In this document: piece after piece, positions 33,288 to 41,444 of the stretch | Layout: each line of letters starts with the position of its first letter | Numbering within the stretch: position 1 is the stretch's first letter | Assembly: GCF_024341905.1 (NCBI RefSeq) | Contig: NZ_BQXY01000001.1 | Coordinates: 1,335,013 to 1,399,012, forward strand | From: Clostridium folliculivorans | Lineage (GTDB): Bacteria > Bacillota > Clostridia > Clostridiales > Clostridiaceae | DNA: 64,000 nucleotides | Reading direction: 5' to 3' | Program-made: the position numbers and the translations under genes | The notes under the pieces: generated by a model | What the model was told of the DNA's origin: nothing | The model's input: the letters and a program-made list of their open reading frames with translations, nothing else | Databases searched by the model: none

Positions 33288-34100
33288 ATGAAAGAAAGAA
33301 ATATAATTATGGAAACAAAGAAGCCTAATACAGTAAAAACTTTATATGAGGATTTTTTAAATCTTGGGATAAATAGAGATGATATATTGTTAGTTCATTC
33401 CTCTATGTCCAGCATGGGATGGATCTGTGGTGGAGCTCAGGCTGTGATAACTGCCTTGAAGGAAGCGATAGGCAGCGATGGAACAATAGTAATGCCAGCT
33501 CAAAGTGGAGATTGGACAGATCCTGCAGGTTGGGAAAAACCACCTGTACCAAAAGAATGGATACAAATAATTTATGATAATATGCCAGCTTTTGATCCAC
33601 AGGTTACTCCAACAAGAGGGATGGGACGTATAGCGGAATTATTTAGAACTGTACCAAACACAATACGCTCAAACCATCCTCAACGATCCTTTAGTGCAAA
33701 TGGCAAGGCTGCAGCCTATATTACCAAAGATCATCCCCTTACTCCTCATTTTGGAATAGAATCTCCTCTAGGCAAAATGTATAACCTTAAAACAAAGGTT
33801 CTTTTATTAGGAGTTGACTATGATTCTTGCACAAGTTTTCATCTTGCAGAAACTCTTATAGATGAAATGCCAAAAGAGAGACTTGGTGCTGCAATAATGG
33901 AAAATGGTGAGAGATGCTGGAAGTGGTTCGAGGATTATGCTTATGATATAGAGGGCTTTGAACTAATCGGTAAGGAATTTGAAGAAAAATGCAGTGTACA
34001 AGTAGGTAAGATTGGTAATGCTGATTGCAGACTTTTTGATATGAAGGAAGCAGTTGATTTCGCTAAGGATTGGCTAATTAAGAATAGATTTAATAAGTAA
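33288..34100 (+). CDS. Aminoglycoside N(3)-acetyltransferase (AAC(3)-like)
   Basis: 270 residues, family length. Motifs in order: LVHSSMSSMGWICGG, GTIVMPAQSG, TPTRGMGRIAELFR, RSNHPQRSF, ITKDHPLTPHFG, SPLGKMYNL and LLLGVDYDSCTSFHLAE, which define the antibiotic_NAT family (AAC(3), YokD). It predicts acetyl-CoA-dependent acetylation of the 3-amino group of 2-deoxystreptamine aminoglycosides. Chromosomal homologues are often poor resistance enzymes, so actual resistance is not implied. GAGGA lies nine bases before the ATG. A fragment resembling its internal segment recurs at 35.75 kb. Confidence 0.92.
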   Translation: MKERNIIMETKKPNTVKTLYEDFLNLGINRDDILLVHSSMSSMGWICGGAQAVITALKEAIGSDGTIVMPAQSGDWTDPAGWEKPPVPKEWIQIIYDNMPAFDPQVTPTRGMGRIAELFRTVPNTIRSNHPQRSFSANGKAAAYITKDHPLTPHFGIESPLGKMYNLKTKVLLLGVDYDSCTSFHLAETLIDEMPKERLGAAIMENGERCWKWFEDYAYDIEGFELIGKEFEEKCSVQVGKIGNADCRLFDMKEAVDFAKDWLIKNRFNK

Positions 34101-34125
34101 AATATTTAAATTGGGGGAACTAATT

Positions 34126-34662
34126 TTGAATTTAGAAGAATTACGATTAAATTGTGCAATTAAGCAAAAGAAAGGGTTACACTTTATACTAGCCTCTATT
34201 ATTATCTGGTGTGCTGTACTAATCATTCATTTAACATCATTGCCTATTATGACAAAGAACTTACTTACATTTTGTTTTACAGCACCACTAATGCCTTTAG
34301 CGTTCTGCATATCCAAAATAATCAAAGTTGATTTTCAAGACAAAGAAAATCCGCTTAATAATTTAGGAGTTCTTTTTTCAGTAAATCAAATACTATATTT
34401 ACTGATTGCAATGTGGGTATATCCAACAATACCTGAAAAAATGTTAATGGTAATAGCAATGATTTTCGGAGCACATTTATTACCGTATGGTTGGCTATAT
34501 AAATCAAAGTCCTATATGGTGGTTGCTATTTTAGTACCAATTTTGGCACTTATAGTTGGTATAAGCTTTAAACCTTATATTCTTGCAAGTATGATGGTTC
34601 TAATAGAAATTATATTTAGTGTTTGTTTGATATTAGAGAATAAAAGAATGTCTCAAATTTAA
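34126..34662 (+). CDS. DUF7010-like integral membrane protein
   Basis: 178 residues from the TTG at 34126 with GGGGGAA upstream. Opens NLEELRLNCAIKQKKGLHFI, then about five to six hydrophobic helices (roughly 18-38, 43-60, 85-103, 105-125, 130-150, 153-172). The opening and the helix pattern match DUF7010. Function unknown. It lies 25 bp after AAC(3), possibly cotranscribed. Confidence 0.75.
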   Translation: MNLEELRLNCAIKQKKGLHFILASIIIWCAVLIIHLTSLPIMTKNLLTFCFTAPLMPLAFCISKIIKVDFQDKENPLNNLGVLFSVNQILYLLIAMWVYPTIPEKMLMVIAMIFGAHLLPYGWLYKSKSYMVVAILVPILALIVGISFKPYILASMMVLIEIIFSVCLILENKRMSQI

Positions 34663-34691
34663 ACCATCAATTTTAATTTACAGGTGGAAAT

Positions 34692-34745
34692 ATGAAAGCA
34701 AAGAAATATAGTTTGGTATTATTGAGCATATGTTTTCTAATTTAA
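34692..34745 (+). pseudogene. 17-codon gene-start remnant (MKAKKYSL...)
   Basis: MKAKKYSLVLLSICFLI then stop, preceded by AGGTGG. A close copy (KAKKYSLLLLIV, GTG start) lies at 42073-42114, also with a strong ribosome binding site. Both look like the first codons of the same deleted gene for a membrane or secreted protein. The stop overlaps spacer repeat b. Confidence 0.5.
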
Positions 34746-34770
34746 GGTTTATTAATAAATAGTAATTTGT
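34737..34770 (+). repeat. Island spacer repeat b (34 bp form)
   Basis: CTAATTTAAGGTTTATTAAT followed by AAATAGTAATTTGT. Matches repeat d (36999-37032) at about 30 of 34 positions; 14 bases before the HAD start. Confidence 0.75.
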
Positions 34771-34784
34771 AAGGAAGTGATCTT

Positions 34785-35396
34785 TTGATAGAATGGTTAT
34801 TCATGGATATCGGTTCTACATTTGTTGATGAAGAGCACTGTGATAACTGCAGAATAATGGAAACCTTACATCAGGAAAAGGCTCCTTCTAAAGATGAGTT
34901 TTTGCAGAGAATGAAATTTTATGCTAAACAAAATAAAGATGCATATAAGTGTACTTTAAAAGAATTTGGATTAAATAAAATGCAGTGGCATAGTGAGTAT
35001 GAGAAGTTATATAAAGGTACACATGGAGTGCTAGAGGAGCTTCACCGAAAATATAAATTAGGTATAATAGCTAATCAGATATTAGGGACAGAACAAAGGC
35101 TTGCCAATTTTGGCATAAGACATTTTTTTGATGTAATAGTAGCTTCTGCAGAAGAAAATATTTGGAAACCAGACTCAAGACTCTTTAGTATTGCATTAGA
35201 AAGAGCTAAGTGTTCTCCTATTAATGCATACATGGTTGGAGATAGATTAGATAATGATATTATACCTGCAATAGCATTAGGAATGAAAACTATATGGGTA
35301 AAACAAGGATGGGGAGGAATTGGAAGTATAGATATATTAGAAAAACAACCTGATATTATAATTTCAAATTTTACAGATATAATTAATTATATATAG
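34785..35396 (+). CDS. HAD-superfamily hydrolase, intact copy
   Basis: 203 residues from a TTG with GGAAG upstream. Motif I is FMDIGSTFVD, where the nucleophile Asp is present but the second Asp of DxD is Gly. Motif II is IANQ, Lys in WKPDSRLF and motif IV GDRLDNDIIPA. It is a subfamily IA HAD phosphatase-like protein; loss of the second Asp makes ordinary phosphatase activity questionable. A close paralogue at 41445 is frameshifted. Both copies follow a spacer repeat. Confidence 0.88.
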   Translation: MIEWLFMDIGSTFVDEEHCDNCRIMETLHQEKAPSKDEFLQRMKFYAKQNKDAYKCTLKEFGLNKMQWHSEYEKLYKGTHGVLEELHRKYKLGIIANQILGTEQRLANFGIRHFFDVIVASAEENIWKPDSRLFSIALERAKCSPINAYMVGDRLDNDIIPAIALGMKTIWVKQGWGGIGSIDILEKQPDIIISNFTDIINYI

Positions 35397-35424
35397 ATAA
35401 ATTCCAATTTAAGTTTGAATAGTT

Positions 35425-35541
35425 TTATTTTTTACCAAAGCACTTAACCAAAAAGCTTGGTATCAATATAAATACAGTTATAAGAATACTTGCAAGTATA
35501 AAAACATTAAAAAGAAATTGTGGTAAAGACAGTACAGACAT
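35425..35541 (-). CDS. Possible 38-residue hydrophobic peptide
   Basis: MSVLSLPQFLFNVFILASIL opens a 38-codon frame ending VKCFGKK. GGGGGA sits six bases before the ATG and a plausible TTTACA/TATAAT-like promoter lies upstream on the minus strand. It has one transmembrane helix and a basic tail, like small toxin or membrane-regulator peptides. It is the only minus-strand frame I would keep within the island. Confidence 0.45.
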   Translation of the reverse strand: MSVLSLPQFLFNVFILASILITVFILIPSFLVKCFGKK

Positions 35542-35638
35542 ATGTAATCCCCCTTTTCACTCTTATATAAATAATAATATTGCTGTTACGCTATAATAAT
35601 TACACTAGTTTGTAAAGATTTCTTTTTTTTATTATGCA

Positions 35639-35664
35639 ATTCATACGAGACGTTACGTATGAAT
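35639..35664. repeat. 9 bp inverted repeat
   Basis: ATTCATACG and CGTATGAAT around AGACGTTA. It lies in the 507 bp gap 35397-35903, just before spacer repeat c. Confidence 0.6.
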
Positions 35665-35680
35665 TACACAGAAGTTATGA

Positions 35681-35697
35681 AAACAAATAGTAATTTG
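35681..35697 (+). repeat. Island spacer repeat c
   Basis: AAACAAATAGTAATTTG, 14 bases before the start of the remnant at 35712. Confidence 0.7.
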
Positions 35698-35711
35698 AAT
35701 GGGGGAATATT

Positions 35712-35785
35712 ATGATATGTACTATTAATGATAGAGAATAGAAAGAGCAAAAGGCAAAGCTGCAACTTATATTACTCAAGATAAT
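35712..35785 (+). pseudogene. Chimeric remnant: GNAT-like N-terminus joined to an AAC(3)-like fragment
   Basis: Begins MICTINDRE then stop and KEQKAK, with GGGGGA upstream. It parallels the remnant at 46604 (MVCIISDRKQKEQIARE), including the flanking spacer repeat. From 35753 the DNA GGCAAAGCTGCAACTTATAT and onward (33 bp) matches about 27 of 33 positions with 33702-33734 inside the AAC(3) gene. Two gene fragments therefore appear fused. The rest of the gap to 35903 has no recognisable coding. Confidence 0.5.
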
Positions 35786-35903
35786 AAGATTGTCTCGACT
35801 TAGTCTGTAATCATAGGAAATATGTAGTAGAACTGCGTACAATAAGTATTGTGGCTTAGTATACACTTGTAAGATAAGCAATTTAGATTAAGGAGGAAAT
35901 GTT

Positions 35904-36410
35904 TTGAGTAGATCAATCCGTTATGCAAGTCTTAAAGATTCAGATGTTCTAGGTAAGGTTCACTCAGAATCATCACATGCAGCATTCAAGAGTATTATTC
36001 CAGAAGATGTTTTAAATGAGGTTTTTTCTATTGAAAGAAGAACAAAACGTTTTGTCAGTGAATTAACAGAGGGATCCCCAAGAACTGCTATCGTCTTTGA
36101 GGATAATGAACCAGCTGGACTACTTTCATTTGGGAAATGTAGATATGGTAATAATGATAATTCGTGGGTAGAGATTTGGAGGGTTTACTTAACTCCAACA
36201 TATTGGGGAAGCGGTGCGGCAAAAGAGTTGATAGAATGGGGCATCGACGAAATCCAAAAAGATAACTTTATGAATATAGAACTTTGGGTACTAAAAGAAA
36301 ATATACGAGCCAGAAATTTCTATGAGAAAATGGGTTTTAAACATGATAATACCATTCAAATAACTAATGTTGGTAAAGAACTAAGTGAACTACGTTACAT
36401 AAAAGTATGA
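35904..36410 (+). CDS. GNAT family N-acetyltransferase
   Basis: 168 residues from a TTG start with AAGGAGG nine bases upstream; the nearby ATG is followed at once by TGA. Motif A is YLTPTYWGSGAAKELIEWG (near 96-114) and the fold ends LWVLKENIRARNFYEKMGF. The N-terminal IRYASLKDSDVLGKVH is typical. Acceptor unknown. Island cassette gene. Confidence 0.9.
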   Translation: MSRSIRYASLKDSDVLGKVHSESSHAAFKSIIPEDVLNEVFSIERRTKRFVSELTEGSPRTAIVFEDNEPAGLLSFGKCRYGNNDNSWVEIWRVYLTPTYWGSGAAKELIEWGIDEIQKDNFMNIELWVLKENIRARNFYEKMGFKHDNTIQITNVGKELSELRYIKV

Positions 36411-36457
36411 TTTTATTAAGATCGATTATTTAGGATAATTAGGAGAATAAGAGTGAT

Positions 36458-36994
36458 ATGAGAATAGAAACCAATGGAATAGTAATTAGAGCCTTTGAAA
36501 GAAAAGATGCTGAAAATCTTTATAGGATTGTTAGACAAAATAATATCTTAAGATTTATGCCTGATTGGTCTGAGGGCAAAGATTCACCACAATCATACTT
36601 TAATTATATAGATTGGCATCAAGCTAAAAAAGACTCAACAGATATTTATGAAAATAAAAGATATGTGATAGCACTAAATGATACAGATGAGATGATTGGT
36701 ATGGTGGGCATGGGACTTGAAGATACATTGAATGAAGTTGAAGTAGCGTACTTTATGTCAGAAGAATATCAAAGAAAAGGTTATACAGTAGAAGCTGTAA
36801 ATAAATTAGTAGAGTGGTGCTTTAAGGTATCAAATATAAAATATCTTATTTTAACTATTGATTGTGCAAATGTAGCATCCTGTAAACTTGCTGAAAAGTG
36901 TGGCTTTGAATTATTTGAAAGAAGAACACCTATAGGACATAAGCAGCCTAACATGGAAAGTGACAGTTATTTTTACTATCGTAAGTATAGATAA
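36458..36994 (+). CDS. GNAT family N-acetyltransferase (RimJ/RimL type)
   Basis: 178 residues. Opens IETNGIVIRAFERKDAENLY; motif A YFMSEEYQRKGYTVEAVNKLVEW and the end of the fold NVASCKLAEKCGFELFERRTP. AGGAG lies 13 bases before the ATG, longer than usual. A spacer repeat starts only five bases after its stop. Confidence 0.9.
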   Translation: MRIETNGIVIRAFERKDAENLYRIVRQNNILRFMPDWSEGKDSPQSYFNYIDWHQAKKDSTDIYENKRYVIALNDTDEMIGMVGMGLEDTLNEVEVAYFMSEEYQRKGYTVEAVNKLVEWCFKVSNIKYLILTIDCANVASCKLAEKCGFELFERRTPIGHKQPNMESDSYFYYRKYR

Positions 36995-36998
36995 GTTT

Positions 36999-37032
36999 CC
37001 AACTTAAGCTTTATTAATAAATAGTAATTTGT
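36999..37032 (+). repeat. Island spacer repeat d (34 bp form)
   Basis: CCAACTTAAGCTTTATTAAT followed by AAATAGTAATTTGT; 81 bases before the NUDIX start. Confidence 0.75.
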
Positions 37033-37113
37033 CTATGAGAATATTTAAAGTGAGAAATAGTTGAATTATTTAATGCAAAAATTAATGATTAAGATAGAAA
37101 AGTAGGGGATTTT

Positions 37114-37557
37114 ATGAGAGCACCGTATCAAGTTTTAGTGTTTCCTTATCATATTGATGATGAAGGTATAGAATATGCCATATTCCATCGTAGTGACTAT
37201 GATTGTTGGCAGGCTATATCCGGTGGAGGTGAAGATGGAGAAACCATAATCGAATCTGCTAAAAGAGAAGCATGGGAAGAAGCAGGAATTCCTATGGATT
37301 CGCTTTATATTAAGTTAGATACAGTTAATTCAATACCTGCTGACGAGTTTGCAGCCAGTATACATTGGGGGAAAAATGTATATGTTATACCAGAAAATTG
37401 TTATGGAGTTGAAGTTATAGATAAACAATTTAAGCTTTCACACGAACATACAGAATACACGTGGATGAGCTATTCTGATGCTATTTCATGTTTAAAATAT
37501 GATGGAAATAAAATAGCACTTGGAGAACTTAATAAAAGGCTAAATAAGAAAATTTAA
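37114..37557 (+). CDS. NUDIX hydrolase (NudB/dATP pyrophosphohydrolase-like)
   Basis: 147 residues. Opens RAPYQVLVFPYHI; the NUDIX box is GGEDGETIIESAKREAWEEAGI. The length and the phrase WQAISGGGEDGE fit the NudB-type NUDIX enzymes. It probably sanitises or hydrolyses a nucleoside triphosphate derivative; substrate not assigned. AGGGGA precedes the ATG. Confidence 0.88.
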   Translation: MRAPYQVLVFPYHIDDEGIEYAIFHRSDYDCWQAISGGGEDGETIIESAKREAWEEAGIPMDSLYIKLDTVNSIPADEFAASIHWGKNVYVIPENCYGVEVIDKQFKLSHEHTEYTWMSYSDAISCLKYDGNKIALGELNKRLNKKI

Positions 37558-37568
37558 AAGGTTGTGAG

Positions 37569-38099
37569 TTGAATATGGACAAGGTTTATTTAGTGTCTCC
37601 TGCAATGGAACATAAAGATGCGTACAATGAGATGATGGTAGAATGGGAAGAAGAAAAAGGGCATATATATCCAGGTGTAATTAGAAGAAAAGGGACGGAC
37701 TATAGCAGCTGGTTAGAAACTTTAGAATTATATAGAAAAAGGGAAACCTGTCCACCTCACCTCTCACCTTCAGATACTTTCTTTTTGGTAAATGAGAATA
37801 ATAGCTTACTGGGTGCAATTAGCATAAGACATTACTTAAGTGAGCAACTTCTCAAACTGGGTGGACATATAGGTTATGGAATAAGACCTACAGAAAGAAG
37901 AAAAGGTTACGCAACCGAAATGTTAAAATTGGCTCTTGAAAAGTGTAGATATATGGGAATAGAGCAAGTTTTAATAACCTGTGATAAAGATAACATAGGT
38001 TCATCAAAAACTATAATTGCAAATAATGGTGTACTTGAAAACGAGATAGTTGAGGACAATGGAAATATAGTTCAAAGGTATTGGATATCAATAAAATAA
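37569..38099 (+). CDS. GNAT family N-acetyltransferase
   Basis: 176 residues from a TTG seven bases after AAAGG; an ATG two codons later is the alternative. Motif A is IRPTERRKGYATEMLKLALEKC, preceded by HIGYG, and the fold ends NIGSSKTIIANNGVLENE. This is the common Firmicute acetyltransferase with an RxxGxA-type loop. It starts 11 bp after the NUDIX stop, so the two are likely cotranscribed. Confidence 0.9.
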   Translation: MNMDKVYLVSPAMEHKDAYNEMMVEWEEEKGHIYPGVIRRKGTDYSSWLETLELYRKRETCPPHLSPSDTFFLVNENNSLLGAISIRHYLSEQLLKLGGHIGYGIRPTERRKGYATEMLKLALEKCRYMGIEQVLITCDKDNIGSSKTIIANNGVLENEIVEDNGNIVQRYWISIK

Positions 38100-38205
38100 T
38101 AGTTAGTTAAATAAATGTATGATGGTAAATAACAGAAAAGTATAATTTGTAGACCAAAAGAAATTTGTATGACAGATTTTAATACAATTTATAGGAGGTA
38201 ATGGC

Positions 38206-38721
38206 ATGGTATTAGAAACTCAAAGGTTAATTTTAAGAGAAATGACACAAGCAGACTTTTCGGCTCTTTGTAAAATTATGCAGGATGATGATGTAATGTA
38301 TGCTTATGAGGGGGCATTTAGTACTGATGAGATTCAAGGATGGCTTGACAGACAATTTGAACGTTATAAAGAATATGGATTTGGTCTATGGGCGGTTGTT
38401 CTGAAAGAAACTGGTACTATGATAGGACAATGTGGGGTGACAATGCAAGATTATAACAGAGATAAGATAATGGAAGTGGGTTATCTTTTTCAAAAAGATT
38501 ACTGGCACCACGGATATGCAAGTGAGGCCGCAATTGCCTGTAAAGAATACGCCTTTGATAAGCTAAATGCAAAAGAAGTATATTCTATTATTCGAGATAC
38601 AAATATACCATCACAAAACGTAGCAGTACGTAATGGAATGACTTGTATAGATAAGTTTGTAAAGCATTACCGAGGTGTTGATATGCCACATTTTCTATTT
38701 TCTGTAAAGAGGATTGTATGA
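38206..38721 (+). CDS. GNAT family N-acetyltransferase (RimJ/RimL type)
   Basis: 171 residues. Opens LETQRLILREMTQADFSAL; motif A YLFQKDYWHHGYASEAAIACKEYAF, then VAVRNGMTCIDKFVKHYRG. AGGAGG precedes the ATG. The 117 bp gap that follows contains a short coding-like fragment (HENLRRAIAMGKV at about 38763-38804) that I cannot place. Confidence 0.9.
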   Translation: MVLETQRLILREMTQADFSALCKIMQDDDVMYAYEGAFSTDEIQGWLDRQFERYKEYGFGLWAVVLKETGTMIGQCGVTMQDYNRDKIMEVGYLFQKDYWHHGYASEAAIACKEYAFDKLNAKEVYSIIRDTNIPSQNVAVRNGMTCIDKFVKHYRGVDMPHFLFSVKRIV

Positions 38722-38838
38722 TATAAGCTCTGCAAATTTCAATTTTAAAATCAAGATAGAACACATGAGAATTTAAGAAGAGCAATTGCAATGGGAAAAG
38801 TTTTATAGCAGGTTTTACTGATAAAGGAGAATATAGCA

Positions 38839-39357
38839 ATGAAAATTGAGACAAATGATTTAATTATTCGTAATTTTAAGTTAAGTGATGAAAATGATTT
38901 ATGTGAATATATGTTGCAACGAGTTAATGCTGAATTTGAGCAATATTCAGATTTCACTTGCCAAAAAGCGAAAGAAGAAGTTGAATTCAGAGCACAAAGC
39001 GAAGAATTTTATGCAATTGAGTTAAAAAAAGAACATAAGGTTATTGGAAATATTTATTTGGGAAAGAGAAATTTTAATACAAGAGAACTTGGATACGTGT
39101 TGAATGAAAACTATCAACATAAGGGCCATGGAAGTGATGCCAGTAAAGCAGCGATAGAGTATATGTTTAATCAAGGAGTCCATCGAATTTATGCAGAATG
39201 TGCTCCTCAAAACACACCTTCATGGAAGTTGATGGAGAAGATTGGAATGATACGTGAAGCACATTTTAGAAAAAATGTTTCTTTCCATCAAGATGAGAAT
39301 GGATGCCCTATATATTGGGACACCTATGTATATGCAATATTAAATCCATATAAGTAA
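38839..39357 (+). CDS. GNAT family N-acetyltransferase (RimJ/RimL type)
   Basis: 172 residues. Opens IETNDLIIRNFKLSDENDL; motif A YVLNENYQHKGHGSDASKAAIEYMF, then PSWKLMEKIGMIREAHFRKN. Similar in layout to the first island GNAT at 31405 (both have GNIYLGKxxF/GNLYLGKxxF, LGYV and a WDTY/LDTY end), so the two may be paralogues. AAAGGAG precedes the ATG. Confidence 0.9.
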   Translation: MKIETNDLIIRNFKLSDENDLCEYMLQRVNAEFEQYSDFTCQKAKEEVEFRAQSEEFYAIELKKEHKVIGNIYLGKRNFNTRELGYVLNENYQHKGHGSDASKAAIEYMFNQGVHRIYAECAPQNTPSWKLMEKIGMIREAHFRKNVSFHQDENGCPIYWDTYVYAILNPYK

Positions 39358-39368
39358 GTTTATTCTGA

Positions 39369-39386
39369 CTGACAAATAGGAATTTA
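39369..39386 (+). repeat. Island spacer repeat f (variant)
   Basis: CTGACAAATAGGAATTTA; same CTGACAAATAG opening as repeat g at 41411. 27 bases before the next start. Confidence 0.55.
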
Positions 39387-39413
39387 CCATAAAAATTAAA
39401 TGGAGGTTTGATT

Positions 39414-40319
39414 ATGTATTATGAACAAGCTAGGAATTTTATTTATAAGAATGCTAGGCCGCTTGATATAGCAAGGTGGAAGTATCTGTTTGAAAACGGA
39501 AGCAAGGAAGATATTCTGATAGCATTAACTGCGTATCAAAATGATGATGGAGGTTTTGGAAATGCACTTGAGCCAGATTGTTGGAATCCTAATTCATCTC
39601 CAGTTCAAACGTGGGTTGCCACGAAGATAATTAAAGAGATAAATTTGGAGGATAAAAATCACCCTATTATACAAGGAATATTGAATTACTTGTCCTCGGG
39701 AAAGGACTTTGATGGACATACATGGTCAAATACAGTGGCTACTAACAATGATTATCCACATGCACCTTGGTGGAATTTTGAAATTTCTCAGGAAACATCA
39801 TATAATCCTACAGCATGCTTTATTGGTTTTATATTAAAATTTGCAGATAAAAACAGTAAACTCTTTGAATTGGCTTGTAGTCTTGCTAAAGAAGCATACA
39901 GTTATTTCAAAATACATTTTCCTATGGACTCTATGCACACTGTTTCTTGCTTTGTTGAATTGTATGAGTATATAAAAGAAAGCTCAATGAATGAGCTTTT
40001 GGATATAGAGGAATTTAATACTTTACTACACCAACAGATCCAACATGTTATAACATACGACACATCAAAGTGGACAGTTGATTACGTATGTAAACCATCC
40101 TTATTCATAGGCACTAAAACAAGTGATTTCTATATGCAGAATAAAGAAATATGCGATTATGAATGCGAGTTTATCTTAAATACTCAAGAATCAGATGGTA
40201 CATGGGGTATCACATGGTCATGGGCAGATTATCCTGAACAATGGAACATCAGCAAAAATTGGTGGAAATCAGACTTGATTATAAGAAATGTTCGATATAT
40301 TAAAGAAATCCGTGGCTAA
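39414..40319 (+). CDS. Alpha-toroid (terpene cyclase/prenyltransferase-like) protein
   Basis: 301 residues from the ATG at 39414, with GGAGG seven bases upstream. Two QW-like motifs are visible: YQNDDGGFGNALEPD (residues 43-57) and TQESDGTWGITWSWADYPE near the C-terminus. These are the glycine/Trp-rich turns of alpha/alpha toroid proteins such as squalene cyclases and prenyltransferases. The DxDD catalytic motif of cyclases is not evident. No signal peptide. Function unknown. Confidence 0.65.
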   Translation: MYYEQARNFIYKNARPLDIARWKYLFENGSKEDILIALTAYQNDDGGFGNALEPDCWNPNSSPVQTWVATKIIKEINLEDKNHPIIQGILNYLSSGKDFDGHTWSNTVATNNDYPHAPWWNFEISQETSYNPTACFIGFILKFADKNSKLFELACSLAKEAYSYFKIHFPMDSMHTVSCFVELYEYIKESSMNELLDIEEFNTLLHQQIQHVITYDTSKWTVDYVCKPSLFIGTKTSDFYMQNKEICDYECEFILNTQESDGTWGITWSWADYPEQWNISKNWWKSDLIIRNVRYIKEIRG

Positions 40320-40372
40320 ACTACAATTTTTAAATAAGAATAGGTAAAACGTGAGAATTTATGGAGGGTAAT

Positions 40373-40765
40373 ATGGAACAAATATGGGAAAAGCTTTATA
40401 GAGAAGCTATGAATGTTATAAATCCACATGAAGTTTCAAGTACTATGTGGGTTGGAAGCGTTGCTTCAGCTGTATTAACAAAAAAGGGCAATATATATAC
40501 TGGTATCTGCATTGATACGAATGGTTCATTAGGAATGTGCGCAGAGAGAAATGCTTTATCGACAATGCTCACTCACGGTGAAAACGAAGTGGATAAAGTA
40601 GTTTCTGTTTATAAGGACGGAAAAGTTATACCTTCTTGTGGTGCTTGCCGAGAATTTATGATGCACCTTGGAAAGGATGCAGAGAATATTGAAATGCTAC
40701 TTGATAATGAAGGGAAGACAATCAAACTAATCGATTTACTTCCGGAGTATCCAAGATATAAATAG
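40373..40765 (+). CDS. Cytidine/blasticidin-S deaminase-like zinc enzyme
   Basis: 130 residues from the ATG at 40373, with GGAGGG just upstream. Zinc motif CAERNA (Cys56, Glu58) and PSCGACREF (Cys89, Cys92), the CDA fold. Length and sequence are closest to short Cdd-like deaminases that include blasticidin-S deaminase. The substrate could be cytidine or a nucleoside antibiotic. In this antibiotic-modifying neighbourhood (AAC(3), GNATs) the latter is worth considering, but it is inference. Confidence 0.88.
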   Translation: MEQIWEKLYREAMNVINPHEVSSTMWVGSVASAVLTKKGNIYTGICIDTNGSLGMCAERNALSTMLTHGENEVDKVVSVYKDGKVIPSCGACREFMMHLGKDAENIEMLLDNEGKTIKLIDLLPEYPRYK

Positions 40766-40848
40766 CTGCGAGGTAAGGATAGACATATAATCTGAAGATA
40801 ATTATTAATTTAAATTGCTGATTATCTCAGTTTTAGGAAGTGATATTA

Positions 40849-41397
40849 GTGGATATGTTTATATACAATCGCATAATGATTGTTGGTAATAATGGTAGTG
40901 GGAAAAGCTTTTTATCTAAAGAATTGGCTGCTATTACAGGTTTGCCACTGGTTCATCTTGATGTTGAGTATTGGCGTCCTAATTGGGAAAACCCAGCGAG
41001 AGAAGAATGGGTAAAGAAAGTAATAGAGATTACATCAAAAGAAAAATGGATAATAGATGGCAATCATACCAGCACAATGGAGTTAAGATTTAAAGCAGCG
41101 GACTTAGTTATATTTCTTGATATAAATCGTTTTGTGTGTTTGGCCCGTGTATTATTAAGAAACGGTAAAAAGCGTTCTGACACACCGGAATATCTTGAAG
41201 AAAAATTTGATAAGGCTTTTTTACGTTTTTGTAAAGGTTTATGGAGTTTCTCTAAAACTCGTAGACATGTAATAACGGATTTACATAAAAAATATCCCGA
41301 TAAGCCATTATTTGTTATTCATACAAGACGAGAAAAGAAAAGGTTGTTAAATCAATGGAGAGATGAAAAAGCTAAATATATAAATCAGGTATTATAA
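40849..41397 (+). CDS. FlaR-like P-loop kinase (adenylate-kinase-like)
   Basis: 182 residues from a GTG eight bases after AGGAAG; the frame also has an earlier GTG and a later ATG. P-loop GNNGSGKS near residues 14-21, LVHLDVEYWRPNW, WIIDGNHTSTMELR and the arginine-rich TRREKKRLL. This is the family annotated as DNA topology modulation protein FlaR, really a small-molecule or nucleotide kinase-like fold. Substrate unknown. Confidence 0.85.
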   Translation: MDMFIYNRIMIVGNNGSGKSFLSKELAAITGLPLVHLDVEYWRPNWENPAREEWVKKVIEITSKEKWIIDGNHTSTMELRFKAADLVIFLDINRFVCLARVLLRNGKKRSDTPEYLEEKFDKAFLRFCKGLWSFSKTRRHVITDLHKKYPDKPLFVIHTRREKKRLLNQWRDEKAKYINQVL

Positions 41398-41410
41398 GAA
41401 TAACACGAGG

Positions 41411-41428
41411 CTGACAAATAGTAATTTG
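41411..41428 (+). repeat. Island spacer repeat g
   Basis: CTGACAAATAGTAATTTG, 16 bases before the start of the frameshifted HAD copy. Confidence 0.75.
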
Positions 41429-41444
41429 ATGAGGAAGTGATTTT

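Noticed and set aside
33288..34100. Reading the AAC(3)-like gene as proof of aminoglycoside resistance
   Set aside because: Chromosomal AAC(3)/YokD homologues are common and often confer little or no resistance; sequence alone does not decide.
38763..38838. Coding-like fragment HENLRRAIAMGKV
   Set aside because: Too short to assign and interrupted by a stop; kept only as a remark under the preceding GNAT.
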